Of a stretch of 64,000 nucleotides of DNA, positions 17,260 through 25,332 are shown in pieces. Source of the stretch: Hymenobacter piscis (GTDB lineage: Bacteria > Bacteroidota > Bacteroidia > Cytophagales > Hymenobacteraceae); the NCBI RefSeq assembly GCF_018760735.1, contig NZ_JAHHZN010000007.1, positions 186,001 through 250,000 of the forward strand, written 5' to 3'. Position numbers and translations under genes: made by a program. The notes under the pieces are model-generated. The model searched no databases. It was not told the origin of the DNA and worked only from the letters and a program-made list of their open reading frames with translations. Numbering within the stretch: the first letter of the stretch is position 1; the number at the start of each line of letters is the position of its first letter.

Positions 17260-18369
17260 ATGGCTGATAAGCTCTTTTCGCCCGCCCAACTCGGCGCTAT
17301 TACCCTCCGCAACCACGTCGTTATTGCTCCCATGACGCGCAGCCGCTCGTTGGGCAACGTGCCCGGCCCGCTGGTGGCCGAGTACTACGCCCAGCGGGCT
17401 TCCGCCGGCCTCATCATCACGGAAGGCACCTCGCCCTCGGCCAATGGCCTGGGCTACGCCCGCATTCCCGGCCTGTTCAACCAGGAGCAGGTGGCCGGCT
17501 GGAAGCTGACCACCGACGCCGTGCACGCCAAAGACGGCCGCATTTTCGTGCAGTTCATGCACACGGGCCGGGTGGCTCACCCCCTGAACCTGCCCGAAGG
17601 CTCCGAGCTGGTAGCCCCCTCGGCCGTGGCCGCCGCCGGCCAGATGTGGACCGACCAGCAGCAGATGCAGGACCAGCCCGAACCCCGCGCCCTGAGCACG
17701 GAAGAGGTAAAAGCGCTGGTGCAGGACTTTGTAAAAGCTGCCAAGCTGGCCATGGAGGCCGGTTTCGATGGCGTGGAGCTGCACGGAGCCAACGGCTACC
17801 TGCTCGAGCAATTCCTGAACCCCCACAGCAACCAGCGCACCGACGAGTACGGCGGCAGCCTCGAGAACCGGGCCCGCTTCGTGCTGGAAGTGGCCGCCGG
17901 CACCGTGGCCGCCATCGGGGCCGAGCGCACCGGCATCCGCCTCTCGCCCTGGGGCGTGTTCAACGACATGCAGGCCTACGACGGCGTGGACGAGCTCTAC
18001 GGCTACCTGGCCACCGAGCTGCAGAAGCTCAACCTGGTGTACCTGCACCTGGTGAACCACGAGAGCATGGGCGCCCCCGCCGTGCCCGCCAAAACCGTGG
18101 ACCTCATCCGCGAAAAATTCACCAACACCCTTATCCTGAGCGGCGGCTACGATGCGAAGCGGGCCGAAGCCGACCTGCAGAGCGGCCGTGCCGACCTCGT
18201 GGCATTCGGCCGCCCCTTCATCAGCAACCCCGATCTGGTGGAACGCATGCAGGCCGGCGCCGAACTGGCCGAAGCCGACCCGAGCACCTTCTATGCCCCC
18301 GGCCCCGAGGGCTTCCACCAAGGCTACACCGATTACCCCGCGCTGGCCGCAACCACTGCCAACGCCTAG
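17260..18369 (+). CDS. Old Yellow Enzyme family alkene reductase
   Basis: FMN-dependent NAD(P)H oxidoreductase that reduces activated double bonds; 369 residues, TIM barrel. Characteristic blocks are LFSPAQLGAITLRNHVVIAPMTRSR at the N-terminus, VQFMHTGRVAHP, the catalytic pair region DGVELHGANGYLLEQFLNP, and EYGGSLENRARF. It is close to NemA/XenB-type enzymes that also act on nitro-esters. ATG at 17260 (MADKLF) or 17251 (MSPMADKLF) are both possible; the frame stays open further upstream without family similarity. It stands alone between two terminators. Confidence 0.93.
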   Translation: MADKLFSPAQLGAITLRNHVVIAPMTRSRSLGNVPGPLVAEYYAQRASAGLIITEGTSPSANGLGYARIPGLFNQEQVAGWKLTTDAVHAKDGRIFVQFMHTGRVAHPLNLPEGSELVAPSAVAAAGQMWTDQQQMQDQPEPRALSTEEVKALVQDFVKAAKLAMEAGFDGVELHGANGYLLEQFLNPHSNQRTDEYGGSLENRARFVLEVAAGTVAAIGAERTGIRLSPWGVFNDMQAYDGVDELYGYLATELQKLNLVYLHLVNHESMGAPAVPAKTVDLIREKFTNTLILSGGYDAKRAEADLQSGRADLVAFGRPFISNPDLVERMQAGAELAEADPSTFYAPGPEGFHQGYTDYPALAATTANA

Positions 18370-18398
18370 CCTCGAGCGGTCTTTCCGGCCGGTATTGG

Positions 18399-18431
18399 CG
18401 CCCCCCGGCCTTGGTGGCCGGGGGGCGTTTT
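18399..18431 (+). terminator. Terminator after the alkene reductase gene
   Basis: Stem CGCCCCCCGGCC / GGCCGGGGGGCG with a 5-base loop, followed by TTTT, 29 bases after the stop codon. Confidence 0.85.
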
Positions 18432-18532
18432 GCGTGTGGGCATCAGGGTTTTGGTTTGCCACGGGGCCGGGCCGGGGGGCCGCAGGCAGAGTCGGAGGCG
18501 TATGGCACCGGCTAGATTTCTCTATCTTTAGG

Positions 18533-18540
18533 TTCAAAAT
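18533..18540 (+). promoter_or_regulatory. Possible -7 box for the nucleoside permease
   Basis: TATCTTTA matches TAnnTTTG at seven of eight positions, 33 bases before the ATG at 18574. Confidence 0.35.
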
Positions 18541-18573
18541 TGTGTTCCCCCCTTCTTTCAAACCCGAACCTAC

Positions 18574-19866
18574 ATGAGTACCAAGTTGCGGCTCATCATT
18601 CTGAGCTTTCTACAGTTTTTTATCTGGGGTTCGTGGCTGATTACCATCGGGGCCTACTGGTTTCAGACCAAGCAGTGGTCGGGTTCGGAGTTCGGGGCCA
18701 TTTTCTCCACCATGGGCATTGCGTCCATCTTCATGCCCTCGCTCATGGGCATCGTGGCCGATAAATGGATGAATGCCGAGAAACTCTACGGCATTCTGCA
18801 CATCCTGGGCGGCGTGGTGCTGTGTACCATCCCGCTGGTAGCCGACCCGAGCACCTTCTTCTGGGTGATTCTGCTGAACATGATTTTCTACATGCCCACG
18901 CTGGCCCTGAGCATTGCCGTGTCGTACTCGGTGCTCAAGCGTCAGGGCCTGGATGTGGTGAAGGACTACCCGCCCATCCGGGTCTGGGGCACCATCGGCT
19001 TCATTGTGGCTATGTGGACGGTGAGTCTGCTGGGCTTCGAGAAGTCGGCCAGCCAGTTCTACATTGCCGCCGCCGCCGCCTTCGCGCTGGGCATCTATTC
19101 CTTCACGCTGCCGGCCTGCCCGCCCACGGCCAAGGACACGCCCAGCCGCTCGCTGGTGGATGTATTGGGTCTCAAGTCGTTTGCCCTGCTGCGCGACACC
19201 AAGATGCTCACCTTCTTCCTGTTTGCCCTGCTGCTGGGCGCGGCCCTGCAGCTCACCAACGCCTACGGCGACACCTTCCTGCACGATTTCGACAAAGTGC
19301 CGGCCTACCAGGACACGTTTGCCGTGAAGTACCCGGCCATCATCATGTCCATTTCGCAGGTGTCGGAAACGCTGTTCATTCTGGCTATTCCGTTCTTTCT
19401 GCGCCGTTTTGGCATCAAGCAGGTGATGCTGTTCAGTATGATAGCCTGGGTGCTGCGTTTCGGGCTGCTGGCCTTCGGCACCCCCGATTCGCCCGGCATC
19501 TGGCTGATTATCCTCTCGTGCATTGTGTACGGTATGGCCTTCGACTTCTTCAACATCTCGGGCTCCCTGTTCGTGGAAACCCAGACGGCCTCCAGCATCC
19601 GGGCCAGTGCCCAGGGTTTGTTCATGATGATGACCAACGGCTTTGGCGCGGTGCTGGGCAGCTCCGTGAGCGGCATCGTGATTGAGCGTTTCTTCACCGA
19701 TGCCAACGGCGTGAAAGATTGGCACAACATCTGGCTGGCCTTTGCCGCCTACGCCCTGGTTATTGCCGTGCTCTTTGTTGTCCTGTTCAAGCACAAGCAC
19801 ACCCCGCAGCAGGTAACCGAGGACCTGGAACACACCGAACCCCTGCTAAGCGTGGAGAATGCCTAG
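18574..19866 (+). CDS. MFS nucleoside permease (NupG-like)
   Basis: Inner-membrane proton-driven nucleoside importer of the NHS family, 430 residues with about 12 helices. The N-terminus LRLIILSFLQFFIWGSWLITIGAYWF and the loop GIVADKWMNAEKLYGILH are typical of NupG/XapB relatives, as is the DYPPIRVWGTIGFIVAMW segment. It probably takes up nucleosides for salvage; ndk and, further away, thymidine kinase are encoded nearby but not in one operon. ATG at 18574 gives the expected start. Confidence 0.9.
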   Translation: MSTKLRLIILSFLQFFIWGSWLITIGAYWFQTKQWSGSEFGAIFSTMGIASIFMPSLMGIVADKWMNAEKLYGILHILGGVVLCTIPLVADPSTFFWVILLNMIFYMPTLALSIAVSYSVLKRQGLDVVKDYPPIRVWGTIGFIVAMWTVSLLGFEKSASQFYIAAAAAFALGIYSFTLPACPPTAKDTPSRSLVDVLGLKSFALLRDTKMLTFFLFALLLGAALQLTNAYGDTFLHDFDKVPAYQDTFAVKYPAIIMSISQVSETLFILAIPFFLRRFGIKQVMLFSMIAWVLRFGLLAFGTPDSPGIWLIILSCIVYGMAFDFFNISGSLFVETQTASSIRASAQGLFMMMTNGFGAVLGSSVSGIVIERFFTDANGVKDWHNIWLAFAAYALVIAVLFVVLFKHKHTPQQVTEDLEHTEPLLSVENA

Positions 19867-19917
19867 CTGATGGCTACGCGGATAGCCGCTGGCTTTTCCA
19901 GCATTCATACTGAGGTT

Positions 19918-19960
19918 AAAAAATAAACCCGCCGTGCTGATGCACGGCGGGTTTATTTTT
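19918..19960. terminator. Bidirectional terminator after the nucleoside permease
   Basis: Stem AAATAAACCCGCCGTGC / GCACGGCGGGTTTATTT with a 4-base loop lies between two convergent genes. Confidence 0.9.
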
Positions 19961-19974
19961 GGTTCAGACCGGAA

Positions 19975-20006
19975 AGCTGTTAGCCAGCAGCTGATGGCTA
20001 ACAGCT
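19975..20006. repeat. Word hairpin next to the ndk stop codon
   Basis: A 12-bp perfect inverted repeat AGCTGTTAGCCA / TGGCTAACAGCT with the loop GCAGCTGA, ending six bases beyond the ndk stop codon in the transcribed direction. Its style matches the other stop-proximal hairpins in the window. A second, truncated copy of similar words (CTGATGGCTA) occurs at 19867-19876 just after the permease stop. Confidence 0.75.
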
Positions 20007-20012
20007 CAACTA

Positions 20013-20432
20013 TTAGAACTGCTCGTCGGCCGAGAAGTAGAAGTCGCCTTCGATCTGGGCGTTTTCGTCGGAGTCGGAACCGTGTACGGCGTTGGCTTCG
20101 ATGCTCTTGGCGTACTTCTTCCGGATGGTGCCTTCGGCGGCCTGGGCGGGGTTGGTAGCGCCAATCAGGGTGCGGAAATCCGCTACGGCGTTGTCTTTCT
20201 CCAGAATGGCGGCTACGATCGGGCCCGACGACATATACGACACGAGGTCGTTGTAGAAGGGGCGCTCCTTGTGTACTTCGTAGAATTTGCCGGCGCGCTC
20301 GGGCGTCAACTGTACTTTTTTCAGGGCAACGATGCGGAAGCCTCCTTCTTCGATCATGCTCAGGATGCCACCAATGTGGTTGTCCTGGGTAGCATCGGGC
20401 TTAATCATCGTGAACGTGCGGTTCGTGGCCAT
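20013..20432 (-). CDS. ndk: Nucleoside-diphosphate kinase
   Basis: Transfers the gamma-phosphate among nucleoside triphosphates through a phosphohistidine. The 139-residue length is normal. Catalytic His117 sits in NAVHGSDS, and the KPDA motif (residues 11-14), RPFY and the Kpn-loop region SGPIVA are present. ATG at 20432 is preceded on the minus strand by a TACTTTTG box 48 bases away. It is divergent from the nrnA-like gene across a spacer with a REP doublet. Confidence 0.97.
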   Translation of the reverse strand: MATNRTFTMIKPDATQDNHIGGILSMIEEGGFRIVALKKVQLTPERAGKFYEVHKERPFYNDLVSYMSSGPIVAAILEKDNAVADFRTLIGATNPAQAAEGTIRKKYAKSIEANAVHGSDSDENAQIEGDFYFSADEQF

Positions 20433-20479
20433 GGGGCAGTATGGTTAGGTTGAAATGAATTGCGCGGAGTTTGCGGCCG

Positions 20480-20487
20480 CAAAAGTA
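20480..20487 (-). promoter_or_regulatory. -7 box for ndk
   Basis: On the minus strand TACTTTTG is an exact match to the Bacteroidota consensus TAnnTTTG, with a 5' leader of about 40 bases to the ndk ATG. A clear -33 element is not seen. Confidence 0.5.
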
Positions 20488-20524
20488 GGGGGAATTAGTT
20501 GAATGAGTGATGGGTTGTTCCGAA

Positions 20525-20602
20525 GTCCCAGGGCTGAAGCCCTGGGCTAATCAGGGAAGAAGAACAAAAACGCTACGTAGCCCAGGGCTTCAGCCCTGGG
20601 AC
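20525..20602. repeat. REP-like doublet, family A (ndk-nrnA spacer)
   Basis: Copies at 20525-20549 and 20578-20602 are perfect 25-base reverse complements, with the palindromic core CCCAGGGCTGAAGCCCTGGG. They belong to the family seen at 927-1029. The doublet occupies the divergent spacer (20433-20741), which also has the single word-type tract GTTGAATGAGTGATGGG at 20498-20514 and otherwise no gene. Confidence 0.9.
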
Positions 20603-20741
20603 TCCGGAACTAACAGCCGACATTCCCGTACCTTGCGCACCTTTCCCGGGCCGGGTTTGTTGGAGAGCGGAATATTTCCGACTTTTGCCGCCTTTGTACG
20701 CGGCCTAACCGACCGAAATTCAGTCACCTACCCCGTAGGCA

Positions 20742-21785
20742 ATGTCCACAATAGCTGAGCTAAATGAGCTGCTGGCGCAGCCCCGGCAGATTTTTATCAC
20801 CACCCACCACAAGCCCGACGCCGACGCGCTGGGCTCCTCGCTGGGCCTGGCCGGCTACCTGCGCAAGAAGGGCCACAGCGTAACGGTGGTGACGCCTTCC
20901 GACTACCCCGATTTCCTGGCCTGGATGCCCGGCAACGACGAAGTGGTGGTGTACGAGCCCCGTCAGAACGACGCCCAGGTGCGCGACATCATCAGCCGGG
21001 CCGAGGTGCTGTTCTGCCTCGATTTCTCCTGCCTGGGTCGCATCAGCGAACTGGGCGAGTACGTGCGCCAGGCGCCCGGGACTAAGGTACTCATCGACCA
21101 CCACCAGGAGCCCGAGGATTTCGCCCAGCTTGATTTCTCCAACCCCAAGGCAGCCGCCACGGCCGAGCTGGTGTTCGAAGTCATCCGTGACCTGGGCGAC
21201 CAGGAGCTGATTGACACCGGCATCGGGGAGTGCCTCTACGCGGGCATCATGACCGATACGGGCTCGTTCCGCCACCCCAGCACCTCGCGCAACGTGCACC
21301 TCATTATTGCCGAGCTGCTCAACGCGGGCATCAACCTCTCCGATGTGCACCGCCGCATCTACGACTCGCACTCGGAGGAGCGCCTGCGCTTTCTGGGCTT
21401 CGTGCTCAAGGACAAGCTCACGGTGCTGCGCGAATACAACACGGCCTACATTGCCATTACAGCCGAGGAGCTGCGCCAGTACCACTCCAAAACCGGCGAC
21501 ACCGAAGGCTTGGTGAACTTCGCGCTCAGCATTGAGGGCATCGTGTTTGCCGCCATTCTCATCGACCGCACCCAGGCCGTCAAGATTTCCTTCCGCTCGG
21601 TGGGCAGCTTCTCGGTGAGCGAGTTTTCGCGCCAGAACTTCAGCGGCGGCGGCCACCACAACGCCGCCGGCGGCATCAGCCACGATTCGCTGGACGCCAC
21701 GGTGGAGCGTTTCCTGGGTCTGCTGCCCGAGTACCAGTCCCAGCTAGTGGCCGCCCCGTTGGCTACCGCCCCCCCGGCCGCTTAG
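20742..21785 (+). CDS. DHH-family phosphoesterase, NrnA-like
   Basis: Likely degrades short oligoribonucleotides and/or dephosphorylates 3'-phosphoadenosine 5'-phosphate in the cytoplasm. In the 347-residue product the DHH metal site is visible: THHKPDADALGS (His22, His23, Asp26, Asp28), LDFSC (Asp94) and LIDHHQ (Asp119-His121). The C-terminal DHHA1 domain carries the substrate motif SGGGHHNAAGG. In Bacteroidota this gene is often followed by FKBP-type isomerase genes such as gldI (from memory); here six follow. No gap is evident except a 173-base spacer. Confidence 0.92.
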   Translation: MSTIAELNELLAQPRQIFITTHHKPDADALGSSLGLAGYLRKKGHSVTVVTPSDYPDFLAWMPGNDEVVVYEPRQNDAQVRDIISRAEVLFCLDFSCLGRISELGEYVRQAPGTKVLIDHHQEPEDFAQLDFSNPKAAATAELVFEVIRDLGDQELIDTGIGECLYAGIMTDTGSFRHPSTSRNVHLIIAELLNAGINLSDVHRRIYDSHSEERLRFLGFVLKDKLTVLREYNTAYIAITAEELRQYHSKTGDTEGLVNFALSIEGIVFAAILIDRTQAVKISFRSVGSFSVSEFSRQNFSGGGHHNAAGGISHDSLDATVERFLGLLPEYQSQLVAAPLATAPPAA

Positions 21786-21958
21786 CGGCGGCATAATTCG
21801 GTGTAACTTGGCCGCTGTTTTAACTGGCTAGAAAACCCGGCCGACAGGTCCTGCAAGGCTGCGCATCGTTTGTCACCGGGCAGTTGCGCGCTTCTGTCGG
21901 GTACTGGATTGCCGGAATTTCCACCTTCCCTCCTTTTTCAAAACCTTTCAACCCCTTC

Positions 21959-23017
21959 ATGTTCTTTAAACGCAACTTTCTGAGCCTGGCCCTGGTGGCC
22001 GGCATTCTGGGTCTGGCTTCCTGCAACAAAGGCGGCGAATTCAGCAAGACATCCTCGGGGATTGAATACAAGATTTTCAAGAGCACCGGCACCGGCAAGT
22101 ACGACTCCCGCGAGGTAGGTGCCGAGGGCGACGCGACCTACAAGGAGCGCATCGGCAAAATCATGGCCCTGCACGTGGAATACCGCACCGGCAAGGACTC
22201 GATTCTGTTCAACTCGCGCAAGCAGCAGATGGGCTTCCCGGTGCGCGTGCCCCTCGATACCGTGCGGAAAGTGCAGAAAGGCGGCCTCGAAGAAGCCATC
22301 AGCCTGCTCCAGCCCGGCGACTCGGCCGTGTTCCGCTTCAATGTGGACACCATTTTCGCCAAGTCGTTCCGCCAGCCCGTGCCGCCCTTCATGCAGAAAG
22401 CCGGCAAAACCATGACCATGTTCGTGAAAGTGGACAAGGTGCAGAGCCGCGAGGAAGCCATGGCCGACGTGCAGAAGGCCCAGGTGGAGCAGCAGCAGAA
22501 AATGGAGGCCCACGCCGCCGAGCAGCTCAAGAAGGATGACGTAGTTATCCAGGAATACATCAAGAAAAATAACCTGAAGGCCACCAAGGACGAGTCGGGA
22601 GTGTACTACGTGATTACCAATGCCGGCTCCAGCGTAAAGCCCAAGGCGGGTCAGGTAGTCTCGGTACTCTACAAGGGCACCTTGCTCGAAAACGGCAAGG
22701 AGTTCGATTCCTCGGCTAAAATGGGCAATAAGCCCTTCGATTTCCCGTTGGGCCAGGGCCAGGTAATTCCGGGCTGGGACAAGGGCATTGCCCAGTTCAC
22801 CAAGGGCTCGAAAGGCATGCTGCTGGTGCCTTCGTCGCTGGCCTACGGGCAGCGCGGGGCCGGGGCCGATATTCCGGCCGATGCCATCCTGCGCTTCGAC
22901 GTGGAGCTGGTGGACATCAAGAACGCTCCTGCCCAGCCAGCCGGCGGCCAGATGGACGAAGCCGAGCTGCGCCGTCAGATTCAGGCCATGCAGCAACAGC
23001 AGCAGCAGGGCAAGTAA
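21959..23017 (+). CDS. FKBP-type prolyl isomerase lipoprotein 1 (long form)
   Basis: Envelope lipoprotein of 352 residues, first of six consecutive FKBP genes. The signal peptide ends in the lipobox LASC. An N-terminal region (about 30-175) resembles a degenerate FKBP-like module (RVPLDTVRKVQKGGLEEAISLLQPGDSAVFRF), followed by a glutamine- and glutamate-rich linker. A canonical C-terminal FKBP domain (about 215-325) has SVLYKGTLLENGKEFDSS, FPLGQGQVIPGWDKGI and VPSSLAYGQRGAG. A Q-rich tail ends the protein. ATG at 21959 starts the signal peptide; the frame is open 25 codons further. The sixth gene of the array is its closest paralogue. It probably assists folding of outer-membrane or secreted proteins and may relate to GldI. 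Confidence 0.9.
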   Translation: MFFKRNFLSLALVAGILGLASCNKGGEFSKTSSGIEYKIFKSTGTGKYDSREVGAEGDATYKERIGKIMALHVEYRTGKDSILFNSRKQQMGFPVRVPLDTVRKVQKGGLEEAISLLQPGDSAVFRFNVDTIFAKSFRQPVPPFMQKAGKTMTMFVKVDKVQSREEAMADVQKAQVEQQQKMEAHAAEQLKKDDVVIQEYIKKNNLKATKDESGVYYVITNAGSSVKPKAGQVVSVLYKGTLLENGKEFDSSAKMGNKPFDFPLGQGQVIPGWDKGIAQFTKGSKGMLLVPSSLAYGQRGAGADIPADAILRFDVELVDIKNAPAQPAGGQMDEAELRRQIQAMQQQQQQGK

Positions 23018-23048
23018 GCCCGGGCCGATGCGCTGAGCCGCCACGTGC

Positions 23049-23085
23049 AAGCCCCCGGTCCGGTGCAACCTGGCCGGGGGCTTTT
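23049..23085 (+). terminator. Terminator after FKBP gene 1
   Basis: AAGCCCCCGG ... CCGGGGGCTTTT with a loop of about 14 bases, 32 bases after the stop codon. The next FKBP gene has its own promoter-like box just downstream. Confidence 0.8.
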
Positions 23086-23086
23086 G

Positions 23087-23094
23087 TATCTTCG
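23087..23094 (+). promoter_or_regulatory. Possible -7 box for FKBP gene 2
   Basis: TATCTTCG (seven of eight matches to TAnnTTTG) directly follows the terminator and lies 40 bases before the ATG at 23135. This suggests that genes 2 to 5 form a separate transcription unit. Confidence 0.4.
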
Positions 23095-23134
23095 GGGTAA
23101 CCCAAGGTTTTCCTTCTTTCGTTTTTGCCTTTTT

Positions 23135-23647
23135 ATGTTCCGCTCCGTTTCCCTTTTCCGCCGCTCCGCCGGCCTCACCACCCTCCTGCTGACGCTGGCC
23201 ACCCTGCTGTTCTCGGCCTGCCAGAAAGAGGATGTGGACAACACCGACTACGCCGCCCGCGACGAAGCCCTGATTACGGCCTACATCCAGGATAATAACC
23301 TCAGCGGCTTCCAGCGCCAGGAATCGGGCCTGTACGTGGCCATCACCCAGCCCGGCACCGGCGCTACCGCCCAGGCGGGCCAGACAGTATCGGCCCGGTA
23401 TACCGGCCTCACCCTCGACGGCAAAGTGTTCGACTCAACGGCCAACCGCAACAATACGCCCCTGGACTTCACGCTGGGCCGGGGCCAGGTAATTGCCGGC
23501 TGGGACCAGGGATTTGCCCTGCTCAACAAGGGCAGCAAAGCCATTCTGCTCATTCCGTCTGATCTGGCCTATGGTTCGCAGGGCGTGGGCCCGATTGCTC
23601 CCCGCTCGGTGCTGCGCTTCGACGTGGAGGTAACCGACATCAAGTAG
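23135..23647 (+). CDS. FKBP-type prolyl isomerase lipoprotein 2
   Basis: A 170-residue lipoprotein with signal peptide and lipobox FSAC (cysteine near 29), then a short helix and one FKBP domain: VSARYTGLTLDGKVFDST, FTLGRGQVIAGWDQGF and IPSDLAYGSQGVG. Expected active-site aromatic and aspartate positions (YTG, FDST, GW, LAYG) are kept. The stretch DNNLSGFQRQESGLYVAITQPGTG is nearly repeated in gene 3, so the two are recent duplicates. ATG at 23135; gene 3 starts 26 bases after the stop. Confidence 0.9.
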   Translation: MFRSVSLFRRSAGLTTLLLTLATLLFSACQKEDVDNTDYAARDEALITAYIQDNNLSGFQRQESGLYVAITQPGTGATAQAGQTVSARYTGLTLDGKVFDSTANRNNTPLDFTLGRGQVIAGWDQGFALLNKGSKAILLIPSDLAYGSQGVGPIAPRSVLRFDVEVTDIK

Positions 23648-23673
23648 TACGCCTTCCTTTGCTTTCCTCTGCG

Positions 23674-24156
23674 ATGAAATACTCTTTGCCCCTGTTTTTC
23701 CTTTTCCTGCTCACGCTGCTGGGCTCCTGCAAGAAGGACGACGAAAAAGACACGGCCCCCGCCCAGGCGGCCCTCGACGAGGCCGCCATTCAGGCCTACA
23801 TTCAGGCCAACAACCTCACGGGCTTCCAGCGCCAGACCTCCGGCCTGTACGTGGCCATCACCCAGCCCGGCACCGGCGACAATGCCAAGGACGGGCAGGT
23901 CGTGAAAGTGATGTACAAGGGCACTACCCTCGACGGCAACGTGTTCGACTCGAACCCCACTACCCTGGGCTTTCCGTTCCAGTTGGGCAAGGGCAAGGTA
24001 ATTGCCGGCTGGGATGAGGCCTTTAAGCTGCTCAACGAGGGCAGCAAGGCCATTCTGCTCATTCCCTCCGCCCTGGCCTACGGGGCCTCGGGCAGCGGCT
24101 CCATTCCCCCCAACGCCGTACTCCGCTTCGATGTGGAGGTAGTGGATATTAAGTAA
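23674..24156 (+). CDS. FKBP-type prolyl isomerase lipoprotein 3
   Basis: A 160-residue lipoprotein, lipobox LGSC, with a charged linker (KKDDEKD) and a single FKBP domain (KVMYKGTTLDGNVFDSN, FQLGKGKVIAGWDEAF, IPSALAYGASGSG). It is the closest paralogue of gene 2: about two thirds of the catalytic domain is identical by eye. ATG at 23674 follows gene 2 by 26 bases; it is likely co-transcribed with genes 2 to 5. Confidence 0.9.
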   Translation: MKYSLPLFFLFLLTLLGSCKKDDEKDTAPAQAALDEAAIQAYIQANNLTGFQRQTSGLYVAITQPGTGDNAKDGQVVKVMYKGTTLDGNVFDSNPTTLGFPFQLGKGKVIAGWDEAFKLLNEGSKAILLIPSALAYGASGSGSIPPNAVLRFDVEVVDIK

Positions 24157-24194
24157 TTTTACGGGCCCGCTGCTGGCGGCCTTTTCTGCTGACG

Positions 24195-24740
24195 ATGAAA
24201 AAGTTTCCCCTGATTCTGTCCCTGCTGGCCCTGGCCCTGAGCACCACGCCGGCCCTCACCAGCTGCAACAAGGAGCCTTCCTATGTAAAGCAGCAGCGTG
24301 AGTTCGATGACGCGCAGAAAACCCTCGACGATACCGCCATCAAAGCCTACCTGACCCGCCACGGCATCAGCAACGCCGAGCGCCTGGAGTCGGGCATTTA
24401 CCTGGTTCCGGTGACGGAAGGCCCAACGGGCAACCCGCTCATCCAGCCCGGGCAGACGGTGACGGTGAACTACGTGGGCCGGTTTATCAGCGAGGCCCTC
24501 GACGGGCAGGTATTTGACGCGTCCAGCAACAACCGCACGGCCTGCGGCTGCCTGGCTTTTGTGAACGGCCCGACTTCGGGCCTGATTACGGGCTGGAGCA
24601 CGGCCACGCTGCAAATGCGCAAAGGTGACCGGAAGCTGGTACTGATTCCCTCGTATCTGGCCTACAAGGCGCAGGGCTCGGGCAGCATTCCGCCGAACAC
24701 GCCCCTGCTGTTCGACATGGAAATCCTGGACGTTCAGTAA
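24195..24740 (+). CDS. FKBP-type prolyl isomerase lipoprotein 4 (divergent)
   Basis: A 181-residue lipoprotein, lipobox LTSC, with a lysine- and glutamine-rich linker. The FKBP domain is more divergent than in genes 1-3: VNYVGRFISEALDGQVFDAS, then an insertion with a CGC motif (TACGCLAFVNGP), and LITGWSTATLQMRKGD with IPSYLAYKAQGSG. Loss of the usual GxGxVI segment before the GW suggests altered or lost isomerase activity. The gene starts 39 bases after gene 3, and gene 5 starts 8 bases after it. Confidence 0.85.
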   Translation: MKKFPLILSLLALALSTTPALTSCNKEPSYVKQQREFDDAQKTLDDTAIKAYLTRHGISNAERLESGIYLVPVTEGPTGNPLIQPGQTVTVNYVGRFISEALDGQVFDASSNNRTACGCLAFVNGPTSGLITGWSTATLQMRKGDRKLVLIPSYLAYKAQGSGSIPPNTPLLFDMEILDVQ

Positions 24741-24748
24741 GCGGAGCT

Positions 24749-25237
24749 ATGCGGCACGTGGTACTAAGCGGGTTTATACTGCTGCTGAGCAGTTCCCCGC
24801 TGACGGGCTGGGCCCAGCGCAGCCTCACCAACGCCGTGCCCCCCACGGCCGACAGCCTGCTGCTGCGGGCCAGCACCACCGCGTCGGGGCTGCGCTACGC
24901 CATCCGGCAGGCCGGTACCGGGCCCCGGGCCCAGGTAGGTAGCCGGGTGACGGTGCACTACACCGGTTTTCTGGCCGCCGATGGGCACATTTTCGATACC
25001 TCCGTGCAGCAGGGCGGGCCGCTCAAGGTGCGGGCAGGCCGGCGGGCCGTCATCAAGGGTTTCGATGAGGCCCTGCTGTTATTGCCCCAGGGCAGCCGGG
25101 CGCGGGTCTGGATTCCGGCGGCCCTGGCTTACGGACGCAAGGGCCGCCTCGACCCGGATGATGACGCCGGTAAGCGCTACCTGATTCCGCCCAACACCGA
25201 CCTGATTTTCGAGTTGGAAATTCTGAAAGTAAAATAA
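24749..25237 (+). CDS. FKBP-type prolyl isomerase 5 (soluble periplasmic form)
   Basis: A 162-residue protein with a standard signal peptide ending near GWAQ and no lipobox cysteine, so it is probably soluble in the periplasm. The FKBP domain reads VTVHYTGFLAADGHIFDTS, VRAGRRAVIKGFDEAL and IPAALAYGRKG, with a short insertion (RLDPDDDAGKRYL) before the last strand. It starts 8 bases after gene 4, so it is in the same transcript. A terminator-like hairpin follows at 25241. Confidence 0.88.
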   Translation: MRHVVLSGFILLLSSSPLTGWAQRSLTNAVPPTADSLLLRASTTASGLRYAIRQAGTGPRAQVGSRVTVHYTGFLAADGHIFDTSVQQGGPLKVRAGRRAVIKGFDEALLLLPQGSRARVWIPAALAYGRKGRLDPDDDAGKRYLIPPNTDLIFELEILKVK

Positions 25238-25240
25238 TTG

Positions 25241-25274
25241 CGGCCCGCCGGCACTTGTCCGGGCGGGCCGTTTT
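25241..25274 (+). terminator. Terminator after FKBP gene 5
   Basis: CGGCCCGCC ... GGCGGGCCGTTTT hairpin 3 bases after the stop codon at 25237. Confidence 0.8.
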
Positions 25275-25332
25275 GCTGCCCTGCCTGCTACCCGCGCCAG
25301 GGCCGTATCTTGGGGCGTCTTTTTGCTGTCGT